Positions 14,954 through 23,092 of a DNA stretch of 27,668 nt are shown here, piece after piece. The DNA comes from SIG77 sp045589595 (lineage in GTDB: Bacteria > Verrucomicrobiota > Lentisphaeria > Victivallales > UBA1829). Each line of letters starts with the position of its first letter. The first letter of the stretch is position 1. The notes beneath the pieces were generated by a model, which searched no databases, had not been told where the DNA came from, and worked only from the letters and a program-made list of their open reading frames with translations. The stretch is from positions 1 to 27,668 of the forward strand of contig JAZNPK010000017.1 of assembly GCA_045589595.1 (NCBI GenBank). Direction: 5' to 3'. The position numbers and the translations under genes were made by a program.

Positions 14954-17280
14954 GCATTTTAGGGAATTTGAACAGCACTGCTGAGAATAATAAAAAGGAA
15001 TTGCACATTGGCATTGAACACAATGGAATTCTGTTATACGAAATATATACAGAAGAGTTTACCAAAGAAATTTCTATTGGCAGAAGTTCTCAATGCGATT
15101 GGAGTTTGAGTAATATTGATGAATCGGCGAGCGGTAAACACGCTCTGATTTCATTGCGTAAAGGCAATTTCTATCTTACTGATCTCGGTAGCCGTAACGG
15201 AATGTATTTCCAAGCAAAGCGAATTACTGAAAAGAAACTGACTCCAGGTGATAAAATCAGTTTGGGTGAGTGTATTGTTTTTGTTGATGATGAGTCAAAA
15301 AAACTGAAAAAACTTTCTCAGCTGAATCAAATTGAATATGTAAACAGCAGTGGACGCAAAGTCGTTTTTGATATATCAAAACCTGAAACGGTCATTGGTT
15401 CCGGACCGAATGCGGATATCAAAATTCAAGATCAGTTGATTTCATCCTCTCATGCGATAATATCCTTGAGAAACGATGGCAGTTGTTGGTTGAAAGATAA
15501 TGGAAGCCGTAATGGTACCAGCGTAAATGGCAAGGAGTTAGTTGAAGGTTCCGAACGAATGCTTCAAGAAGGGGATGTCATCACGATTGCCTATCTGGAA
15601 ATGAAATTCCTTGATGCAGCAGTATTGCACGAAAGTTCCAAACTTCTTACTTCCATCGTGATTGCCGGAATAACAATTCTTGTCGTTCTGGGCGGATATA
15701 TTGGCTACATGCAGTTGACTCCTTCTGCTGATGCAATTATTGCTGCCGCAAGAAAAGAGTCAGCAAATTTGAATTTTACTGCGGCAGAAAAATTGTTGAG
15801 CGACTCGAAATTTGCACGAAATGCCGATGACGCAGCTTCTGAAAGAGAAACGTTATCCCGGCAGATTACTACTTGGAAAAACACCATATATATATGGAAT
15901 ATGGTAAAAGAAGATCTTGTCAACAAGGATTTTAATACCGCGAACAGTAAATTGGCAAGTATCAATCATTCCGACTTAAACACTTGGAATTGGAACAATG
16001 ATGCTGCGTTTGTAGAAAAAAGCAAAGCTCAAGCAGTCAAATTAATTCTTGACAGTTGTTCCGGGGTTGATTCTCTCCTGAAACAGGAAAACGAGTCTTT
16101 TGCCCGCATAGAAAAGCAAAAAATGGATTTGGCTTTTGCAATGCGCAACGGGGAACAATATAAAAGTGAAGAGTTTATGAAATCTCTACTGCAAGAAGGT
16201 TCAAGACAGTTGCAACAACTTGATCGTGTGATGCAGGAACATAAGTACCTGAATAACATCATCAGTTTGCTCAGCCATAAAAAGCCAGATTATCAACGGA
16301 TAGTTGCGGATTTGACAAAACTTTCAGAAACAGGTCAGGAAGCAGTACAAATCAAAGCCAAACGAATTCTGATCCCTGTGCGAAATCTCGCCAGAGAAAC
16401 AAATCGTATGCTTGAAATGGTCGATAAAGTTTGTGCTCTTGATTTTGCAGCAGTTGAAGCATTTTCATTAGATTTGCCGGATTCTGTTGATTATTCATCG
16501 GAAAAAAACATTGCAACCTTGAAAAAAGGATTGATTGATAATTTAAAACAACTCAAAGATTCCTCTGTTCAAATTTCCATTTTGTATCGTAATTTGAAAG
16601 AGCAAGGTGTTGTTCCAAATCAAAAAGTAGTTGCTATAGAATATTTTCTCGATCCTGATACAATGAAACAGGTCTATTCTTTTGATTTGTTTGAATTTGA
16701 TGTTCCACGCATTTCCAGAAAAGAACCTGTTGGAACATACGACAAATTACTGGGATATGAATTTATGTATGATTATTTGAAAAATATTCATACCGATATG
16801 ATGACCCTGAACATCGAAGATTTGCCATTCAAGCCGCAAATTTATCTTGCCCGGACTATCTTTACTGATGTCGATAAATTTCTCACCTATGTTGATCGGG
16901 ATGAAAATCTGTGGTTTCACAATGGTAAATTAAATCATTTCATTGAACATTGCAGAACAATACCTCCTTTGAGAGAAAAAATTATAGCTCAAAGCAAAAG
17001 TGCATTTTCAGCAAAGAATAAACGGGCTCAACTTTTAGCGACGGGAATTGCATTGTATTTCAGCAGTATAAAAACTCCGTCAAAAGATGCGAATGAAAAA
17101 CTTGCAACTGAGTTCCAGAGTCTTACGAAAATGGTACAAAAAAAAGATCGGGAGTTTTCCCGTTCTATGCCGGAAGAACAAATCAAACTCCGGGACGAAA
17201 TTATTGCTGTAGGTTTTCCCGGTGATCCTATTGTAAGAAAAATGTGGCGTATGCGTCCTTCTGAAAAGCGGAGAAAATAA
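14950..17280 (+). CDS. Tandem double-FHA membrane protein
   Basis: The protein has 776 residues. FHA1 (about 18-113) has the complete signature: GRS with R45, SGKH (S61, H64) and SRNG (N83). FHA2 (about 125-222) keeps SSSH (165-168) and SRNGT (N188), but the Arg after Gly150 is Ser151. A membrane helix follows at about 232-253, then a periplasmic region of about 520 residues that is helical and charged and shows no family I know. FHA1 is the only one of the five FHA domains in the window with all classical phosphothreonine-contact residues, so this is the best candidate reader of the phosphorylated TAVT motifs. ATG 14950 is preferred: GGGAG at 14937-14941 lies eight bases upstream, and it overlaps the previous stop as ATGA. 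The PP2C gene starts two bases after the stop codon. Confidence 0.88.
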   Translation: MSILGNLNSTAENNKKELHIGIEHNGILLYEIYTEEFTKEISIGRSSQCDWSLSNIDESASGKHALISLRKGNFYLTDLGSRNGMYFQAKRITEKKLTPGDKISLGECIVFVDDESKKLKKLSQLNQIEYVNSSGRKVVFDISKPETVIGSGPNADIKIQDQLISSSHAIISLRNDGSCWLKDNGSRNGTSVNGKELVEGSERMLQEGDVITIAYLEMKFLDAAVLHESSKLLTSIVIAGITILVVLGGYIGYMQLTPSADAIIAAARKESANLNFTAAEKLLSDSKFARNADDAASERETLSRQITTWKNTIYIWNMVKEDLVNKDFNTANSKLASINHSDLNTWNWNNDAAFVEKSKAQAVKLILDSCSGVDSLLKQENESFARIEKQKMDLAFAMRNGEQYKSEEFMKSLLQEGSRQLQQLDRVMQEHKYLNNIISLLSHKKPDYQRIVADLTKLSETGQEAVQIKAKRILIPVRNLARETNRMLEMVDKVCALDFAAVEAFSLDLPDSVDYSSEKNIATLKKGLIDNLKQLKDSSVQISILYRNLKEQGVVPNQKVVAIEYFLDPDTMKQVYSFDLFEFDVPRISRKEPVGTYDKLLGYEFMYDYLKNIHTDMMTLNIEDLPFKPQIYLARTIFTDVDKFLTYVDRDENLWFHNGKLNHFIEHCRTIPPLREKIIAQSKSAFSAKNKRAQLLATGIALYFSSIKTPSKDANEKLATEFQSLTKMVQKKDREFSRSMPEEQIKLRDEIIAVGFPGDPIVRKMWRMRPSEKRRK

Positions 17281-17282
17281 TC

Positions 17283-18155
17283 ATGCTTGTTGAATGGCAA
17301 AATTATATAGACGTGTTTGCTTTTACCCATGTGGGAAAGGTAAGAAAAAATAATGAAGACTCCATTCTTGAAATGAAAAACTGTGGTTTTTTTGCAGTTT
17401 CTGATGGAATGGGTGGCGGTAATGCCGGTGAAATCGCCAGCCAGATGATTGTGGTCAATCTGAAAAATGCCCTTGAAAACTCTTCCGGTATTCCGGGAGA
17501 ACGTGAGGGGAATGTAATCAGAGCTGCAAATCAGGCAAATTATCAAATTAATGATTTCGCCGCAGAACGACATTATTCTTCAATGGGGGCAACTCTTGTC
17601 AGTTGTTTGTTAAATCCATGGTATCCATCTGTAGCTACTGTGCTTCACGCAGGAGACAGTCGACTTTACAGATTACGTGATGATGAATTGGAGTGCCTGA
17701 CTGAAGATCATACCGTTGCAACAGCCTCAAAAGTTTCCGAAAGCAAGTTGGCACCAATGTTCCGTGGGGTATTGACCAATGCTCTCGGTACCGGTGTCGA
17801 ATTTTTCCTGGAAAGAACAAGTATCAATGTACAAAGGGATGACCTTTATATTTTATGTTCTGACGGACTGTCCCGTATGGTTACAGATCAGGAAATTCAA
17901 CAGATATGCGTCCCTTTGATCAACGCGCCCAGTAAGCAGATATGTCAAACGTTAATTGAAACTGCCTTGGATAATGGCGGGCGTGACAATGTTTCTGTGA
18001 TTGTTCTCAAAATAAAAAAACTCTGGAAGGAGTATTCGCCGTCACGAAAAGAAGCAGAGGCAGAAGCCAACGCCCAAACTCAAAACCTGATGGATTTATC
18101 CGAAACCCCGCAAACCGAGATCATAGATGCAGCTTTGGCAAAAGACAACCAATAA
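17283..18155 (+). CDS. PP2C-family (PPM) Ser/Thr protein phosphatase
   Basis: This 290-residue cytosolic enzyme contains all main PPM motifs: RKNNED (21-26), VSDGMGGGNAGE (39-50, metal-binding D41), MGATLVS (101-107), HAGDSRLYRL (D125), LTEDHT (139-144), TNALG, LCSDGLSRMV (D194) and GGRDNVSVI (D235). It would remove phosphate from Ser/Thr on the kinases and their substrates. The metal-binding Asp residues are present, so it should be active. A C-terminal extension (about 245-290) is charged and contains TPQTEII, a possible kinase target. GGAGA upstream of ATG 17283 supports the start. It sits between FHA and kinase genes, as PppA-type phosphatases do in kinase-controlled secretion loci. The end overlaps the next start by about 29 bases. 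Confidence 0.94.
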   Translation: MLVEWQNYIDVFAFTHVGKVRKNNEDSILEMKNCGFFAVSDGMGGGNAGEIASQMIVVNLKNALENSSGIPGEREGNVIRAANQANYQINDFAAERHYSSMGATLVSCLLNPWYPSVATVLHAGDSRLYRLRDDELECLTEDHTVATASKVSESKLAPMFRGVLTNALGTGVEFFLERTSINVQRDDLYILCSDGLSRMVTDQEIQQICVPLINAPSKQICQTLIETALDNGGRDNVSVIVLKIKKLWKEYSPSRKEAEAEANAQTQNLMDLSETPQTEIIDAALAKDNQ

Positions 18156-18876
18156 TCTTGCTATTGAAAACTTATGGCAAAAAACTCAGGCTGACATAAA
18201 AAAGATGTTTCAGCCGGATTCATTATGTACTCAACGTTTTTTACCATATCAATACTTGTCTGTTTTGCAGGATGAGATATTACTTTCCGGGATGCAACCA
18301 GAAAGAATCAAGTTGTTGACCGACAAAATATTTTTGCATAGAATAACAGGAGGGCATCCTGAATTAGAAAGTTTGTTAAAAGTATGTGGATATACCCCGG
18401 ATGCCGAAAGTTTTACGCTCTGGGGGCATAAAATCACAGAAATACTTGGGAGAGGAAGTTCGTCAGTAGTTTACTGTACAGATGAACATTATGCATTAAA
18501 AGTAGTCTCTGCGAGCGGAAGGGATAAATTATTTCAGGAATATATCCGCATTTCCGGGATAAAATGCAACAATATTGTCAACGCATATGATTTTTATGAG
18601 TCAACAGAGGGAGCAGGAATGTTACTGGAACAACTTTCATCTCCTTCTTGTGATACGAATGGATATATATGTGGCTTGGACTATTTACATCAAATAGGCT
18701 TATGCCATGGAGATATACGTTATAGTAATCTTGGATCTGATAATAACGGTACTGCCAAACTTTTTGATTTGGGCAACTGTTTTTATGGAACAACAGGCTC
18801 AATGCAAAAAGAAAAAAAAGATTTAAGATTACTACTTGAAAAATTTAACCGGGTTGAATTAAGAAATGACAACTAA
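18127..18876 (+). CDS. Small divergent kinase-like protein with HGD catalytic loop
   Basis: The 249-residue product has a helical N-terminal part of about 100 residues, then a compressed kinase fold: glycine loop LGRGSSSVVY (107-116), ALKVV with Lys125, HGDIRYSN (H194, D196, N201) and KLFDLGN (D214). The HRD Arg is Gly and the usual Lys two residues after the catalytic Asp is Arg198. It stops about 35 residues after DLG, so most of the normal C-lobe after the activation segment is missing. HGD loops occur in kinases that do not need activation-loop phosphorylation and in small-molecule phosphotransferases. It may be a constitutive kinase, an adaptor or a pseudokinase. ATG 18127 lacks a good ribosome-binding site; ATG 18205 is an alternative. 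Confidence 0.7.
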   Translation: MQLWQKTTNNLAIENLWQKTQADIKKMFQPDSLCTQRFLPYQYLSVLQDEILLSGMQPERIKLLTDKIFLHRITGGHPELESLLKVCGYTPDAESFTLWGHKITEILGRGSSSVVYCTDEHYALKVVSASGRDKLFQEYIRISGIKCNNIVNAYDFYESTEGAGMLLEQLSSPSCDTNGYICGLDYLHQIGLCHGDIRYSNLGSDNNGTAKLFDLGNCFYGTTGSMQKEKKDLRLLLEKFNRVELRNDN

Positions 18877-21800
18877 TGCGGGTAATGAAGTTGATACAGC
18901 TGTAACTGTATTTGCAGATGACAGTATAAAAGAATTGCTGAAATCTGGAAAAATTGAAGACGTGCAGAAAATTGTGCAGGAAGGGCAATCCTCCCTTCCT
19001 GTCACTGCCTCCTGCTTTTCCTGGAGCAAGGGACAGATCGTCGGGAAATACGAAATTATCAGGAAGATCGGTAAAGGCGGTATGGGGGTTATTTATCTTG
19101 CCCGTCATACTCAACTTGATACTTTACGGGCATTGAAAGTTCTGCCTGCAGAAAGTGCAGAAGAAAATCCTGTTTTTGCCGAAAGATTTACCAGAGAAGC
19201 AAGGATCGCCTCCCAGATCCGTCATCCGAATGTTGTTGAGGTTATGGATGTTGAAACGGATCCGCAATTAAATGTTTCCTATATTGTTATGGAATATGTG
19301 GATGGAGGCAGTTTGCGTCAAATCCTCAAGGGACAATCCAAACTCAACATCGAACAAGCCATTGTTACAATACAGAGTGTTGCATCTGCTTTATCTGTTG
19401 CCGCGGAACATGGAATTGTTCACCGGGATATAAAGCCCGACAATATTATGTTTACCAAACAGGGCGGCGTTAAGCTCGCGGACTTGGGAATCGCCAAAAA
19501 AGATGATGAGGACGATAATCTCACCAAAACCAATGTGATGATGGGAACTCCAGCTTATCTTTCACCTGAACAGGTGGAAAATCCCAAAGCGGTGGATACC
19601 CGGAGCGATATTTACAGTTTGGGGGCAACGTTCTATGAAATGTTGACCGGGCAAACACCTTACCCCGGCAAAACATCATACGATATTTTGCGGAAAATTT
19701 TCTCTGATCCAGTCCCCGATCTCCGGTCTGTCAATCCGGAAATTCCCGGGGAAATCGCTTCTGTGGTAATGAAAATGATTGCCAAAGAACCTCAAAAGCG
19801 TTACCAGACTCCTGCACAAGTTCTTGAGGCATTGGCAAAGATTTTACCACCACTGTCTGATACCAATATGCAGTTGATTGTAAAAAGTATTATCAACATT
19901 AAAGGTGATGCGGGTTCTGAATATACCAGTAACAATTCTGTTTTTATCGGTACAATATGCAAAATGCGAAAACGCGATCGGCGGAAAAAAGTTTTTGTTT
20001 GGGCTGGATATGCTTGTTTATTGCTCGTTTTATGCGGCTTGATTGGAACTTTTTTTGTCAAAAAAACAATCCCAAACAGAGTCGTTCCTCACTCGATAAT
20101 CACGGAAACAAACTATTCTGTGCCAGAATCAACAGAGCCTGCTGTGCAAGCAGTGACACATTCACTGCAGATTAAAACTACACCGTTGGCAACTTTACGC
20201 TTAACTGCAGAAAATGGACAAATTCTTACTTATGCAGGTAACAGCAATGGAGAGTTCAACATTTCGGGATTAACAGCAGATTCCTATGAAGTTGAAATTT
20301 CACGACCTGATTATATTTCATACAAAAACAAACACTCTATTCCGACTGCCGGAGCGTTGAGGTTGTTGTTAAGACCGGATGTCAGAAACATTATTGTATC
20401 CGGTGTCGCCGGCACAAAACTTGAATTGCAATGTCCGGATGGCAGGGAGAGAATTTTTACCGTTCCCGTAAATGGTGTCATTGAAATTGAAAAACTGAAA
20501 AAGGGAAGTTATTTGCTGAAAAGTTCTCATCCGGAATATATTTCAAGTGAAAAACGTTTGGTTCTGGAAAATGATTTGCAGATTTCATTACAAATGGAAA
20601 AAATGTTCAAAACTTTTTCACTTACAACTTTGCCGGGAAGTCAGGTCGAACTGCTGCAAAACTCGCAAGTAAAATTTGTTCAAAAAACGGGAGTGGAAGG
20701 GAAAAGCATTTTTTCCAAAGTAAAAAGAGGAGTGTATGAATTAAAAATCACCGCGCCACATTATAAAACTCATTCCTCCATTCTTCATATTGAAAAAGAT
20801 ACATCCATAACTGTTCCTTTGGCAAAGTCTCTTTACTCCGTTACTGTTTACGGCGATGACGGAATAACTGGAGAAATGTTTGCCGGGACTCGAAAAATCA
20901 GAAAATTTGCAGTTTCCTCCTCCGGATATGCGGTTATAAGCGGAGTTGAGCAAGGAAAATATACGCTTACATTTACCCGGCGGGGTTATGTTCCCCAAAG
21001 GCAGAACATCGAAGTCAAAGAAAATACCTCTCTGCAAATATCCCTTGCAGAGGTTCCGGGGCGCAAAACAATTGAATCGGAGGCCGTTGCTCCGTCCACG
21101 GGCACATTGAGTATTTATCTGTCGGCTTCTGATGATTTATTGAAATTCATTCAGAGAAAAGGTATTGAAATCAAAATTAACGATGGAAATTGGATAAAAA
21201 CAAAAAAATTTCCTCTTGCCTTCAAGCAGAATATCGGAGAAAATCTTATCTGCGTTCGCGGAGATGAAATTTTACCTCAAAACAATTTATCTGCACAAGT
21301 TATGGCAAATAAAAACACTGATTTCCTCTTGGAAATAAAAGCGAAACCTTCCACAGTTGTCTTTTCATCAAACCGCATTGATGCGATGTTTGCAGTCGAT
21401 GACAAGATTTATCCGGCCGATGAAGAAATACTCATAAAACCTTTTCAGGAATATATTGCTTCGTCAAGTTCCCAAGGACAATCTGAAGAAAAAAAACTGT
21501 TCAGCTCCATCCCGGGAGAAAAATTAAAAATAGACTTCTTTTTTGCAACAAACATTCACCCCAAACAGAAGCAATATGACGAAGGAATGAAGTTATTCAA
21601 TGAAAAGAAATACAAAGAAGCATTACCGCTTCTGTTAAGTGCAGCCGAAGCAAAACATCCAGATGCAGTATTGCAAGTTGCCTACATTTATGAAAAAGGG
21701 CTGGGAATGTGGTTTTCGGATAACAAAAAAGCTTTACAGTGGTACTGGAAGGCTGCAGAATTGAATGATCCGGATGCTGCAATCAAAATAGCCAATGCCA

Positions 21801-22132
21801 TTTACAACGGCGATTATGACGCAAACGCAAGGCAAATGCTGGATTTTTATTTGCTGGCTGTAAAAAATAATAATCCGGAAATCACTTACAAAGTGGCTCT
21901 GATATACAAAAACGGATTCAGAGATATAAATCCGGATGATGCAAAGGCACTGCAATATCTGCAGAAAGCTGCAGGACTTGGCTTGCCGGAAGCGATGTAT
22001 GATTTAGGGATAAGGTATGAGAAAGGACAAGGAGTGCCTTTTAACAGCAAGACCTCGTTGTTCTGGATAAAAAAAGCAGCCGATCAAGGTTACGGACAGG
22101 CCGTGAAATATTGGAAACAACTCAATCAATGA
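18866..22132 (+). CDS. Receptor-like Ser/Thr kinase 2: kinase, membrane helix, PEGA-like repeats, Sel1 repeats
   Basis: The protein has 1088 residues. An N-terminal tail carries TAVTVF (11-16) and an amphipathic stretch IKELLKSGKIEDVQKI. The kinase domain (about 60-330) has GKGGMGVIY, Lys91, Glu111, HRDIKPDN (D188, N193), DLG (206-208) and GTPAYLSPEQ, all intact. The membrane helix is at about 376-398. Outside are four PEGA-like beta repeats, with the conserved Tyr at 474, 549, 624 and 699, then an uncharacterised region (about 731-900). Sel1 repeats follow to the end (for example DAVLQVAYIYEKGLG, EAMYDLGIRYEKGQG). The architecture suggests a cytosolic kinase with a long periplasmic sensor, perhaps touching the cell wall or the secretin. 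The tail is homologous to that of kinase 3. The start overlaps the previous stop by 11 bases. Confidence 0.92.
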   Translation: MTTNAGNEVDTAVTVFADDSIKELLKSGKIEDVQKIVQEGQSSLPVTASCFSWSKGQIVGKYEIIRKIGKGGMGVIYLARHTQLDTLRALKVLPAESAEENPVFAERFTREARIASQIRHPNVVEVMDVETDPQLNVSYIVMEYVDGGSLRQILKGQSKLNIEQAIVTIQSVASALSVAAEHGIVHRDIKPDNIMFTKQGGVKLADLGIAKKDDEDDNLTKTNVMMGTPAYLSPEQVENPKAVDTRSDIYSLGATFYEMLTGQTPYPGKTSYDILRKIFSDPVPDLRSVNPEIPGEIASVVMKMIAKEPQKRYQTPAQVLEALAKILPPLSDTNMQLIVKSIINIKGDAGSEYTSNNSVFIGTICKMRKRDRRKKVFVWAGYACLLLVLCGLIGTFFVKKTIPNRVVPHSIITETNYSVPESTEPAVQAVTHSLQIKTTPLATLRLTAENGQILTYAGNSNGEFNISGLTADSYEVEISRPDYISYKNKHSIPTAGALRLLLRPDVRNIIVSGVAGTKLELQCPDGRERIFTVPVNGVIEIEKLKKGSYLLKSSHPEYISSEKRLVLENDLQISLQMEKMFKTFSLTTLPGSQVELLQNSQVKFVQKTGVEGKSIFSKVKRGVYELKITAPHYKTHSSILHIEKDTSITVPLAKSLYSVTVYGDDGITGEMFAGTRKIRKFAVSSSGYAVISGVEQGKYTLTFTRRGYVPQRQNIEVKENTSLQISLAEVPGRKTIESEAVAPSTGTLSIYLSASDDLLKFIQRKGIEIKINDGNWIKTKKFPLAFKQNIGENLICVRGDEILPQNNLSAQVMANKNTDFLLEIKAKPSTVVFSSNRIDAMFAVDDKIYPADEEILIKPFQEYIASSSSQGQSEEKKLFSSIPGEKLKIDFFFATNIHPKQKQYDEGMKLFNEKKYKEALPLLLSAAEAKHPDAVLQVAYIYEKGLGMWFSDNKKALQWYWKAAELNDPDAAIKIANAIYNGDYDANARQMLDFYLLAVKNNNPEITYKVALIYKNGFRDINPDDAKALQYLQKAAGLGLPEAMYDLGIRYEKGQGVPFNSKTSLFWIKKAADQGYGQAVKYWKQLNQ
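20159..21058 (+). repeat. Four PEGA-like domains at exact 75-residue spacing in kinase 2
   Basis: The repeat signature is (G/S/V)-x-Y-x-(V/L)-x-x-(S/T)-x-(P/R)-x-Y. It is seen as SYEVEISRPDY, SYLLKSSHPEY, VYELKITAPHY and KYTLTFTRRGY, with the first Tyr at residues 474, 549, 624 and 699. The period is 75 residues each time, so each unit is a complete small beta domain. DNA similarity between units is low, so the array is old. PEGA domains are usually extracytoplasmic and are often found on surface or receptor proteins. Confidence 0.75.
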
Positions 22133-22147
22133 AAGGAAATATTTATT

Positions 22148-23056
22148 ATGGAAATCAAGAACATTATAACAGTTGCGGTAATGGGGAGTGCATTGTTTTT
22201 TAACGGCGGTTGTGCCAACCATTTGCGTAATATAGATATTGTTTCGCAGGAAAATGACCGCAAAGTTCTCAACACAAAATATGAGTTGAAACTTTCACCG
22301 GAAACGATCAAAGACTCTTCTTATCACGTAGAAATTCAAAAACTGGAATCTGCGGAAGTCAAAAAGTATGAAGTCCGTACAGTTAAAACTATAGCAACAC
22401 CGTATCAATGGTGGCGTGAATTTTATGAAGTTCCGGCTGGGATCGGTCTTCTGCCGGTTTCTTTGGGCTCCCATTTGCTCTTTTTGTGTTCATTCGGTAT
22501 TCTTCCTTATGATGTTCCCAAGACGATCAATGAACTTTCTTTTGCCGGAATGAATCCTGCTTTGAATTGGGAAAACGAAGCACGGAACGAGGAAACTCTT
22601 GTTTCGCTTGACAGAAAAATGCTCAGTCACACCACCGAAAATGTAAAGACTCCACTTGCAAAAAAGAATATCATTGTCCGTTCCGGCAATCAGTCCAAAA
22701 TTTATTCAACGGATGACTTCGGCGGATTTGATTTGAATTTTCTCGCCTTACAGGAAAAAGATACCTTCTTTCCTGCCGCAAGAAAAGTTTCATTTGTGTT
22801 GGAATCTGATGAAAACAACGAATTGAAACGCCTCATCCTCACTCGGGACTACCTTTCTAAACTTCTGTGGGCAAAGACAAAAATCAATGCCTATAAAATG
22901 AATTCTACCGGAAAAAATCTGTTTGATACAGTGATTTACCTTGAAAAGAACGGTTTTGAACTTCTTGCCTATACCCTCGAAGAAAGTGAACTGAACCGCA
23001 ACGCTAATGATAAAAAGTTTCAGGCAGATTTCAAATCAGCCGCAGCACAACAGTGA
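22148..23056 (+). CDS. Probable lipoprotein of unknown function
   Basis: This 302-residue protein has a short signal peptide (about 1-21) ending in FFNGG-C, with Cys22 as the likely lipidation site. The lipobox is imperfect, since Asn replaces the usual Leu/Val at -3. Residues about 94-120 form a second hydrophobic, Gly/Leu-rich stretch (VPAGIGLLPVSLGSHLL) that could insert in or lie on a membrane. The rest is polar with no motif I know. AAGGAAA at 22131-22137 precedes ATG 22148 at a usable spacing. It lies between two kinase genes. One guess is a secretin pilotin or a periplasmic partner of the kinase sensor domains; Tad loci often have a lipoprotein (TadD/RcpB), but I see no similarity to those. 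Confidence 0.65.
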   Translation: MEIKNIITVAVMGSALFFNGGCANHLRNIDIVSQENDRKVLNTKYELKLSPETIKDSSYHVEIQKLESAEVKKYEVRTVKTIATPYQWWREFYEVPAGIGLLPVSLGSHLLFLCSFGILPYDVPKTINELSFAGMNPALNWENEARNEETLVSLDRKMLSHTTENVKTPLAKKNIIVRSGNQSKIYSTDDFGGFDLNFLALQEKDTFFPAARKVSFVLESDENNELKRLILTRDYLSKLLWAKTKINAYKMNSTGKNLFDTVIYLEKNGFELLAYTLEESELNRNANDKKFQADFKSAAAQQ

Positions 23057-23092
23057 TTATAAACCGCAACCGTCATAACCAAGATATATTTT

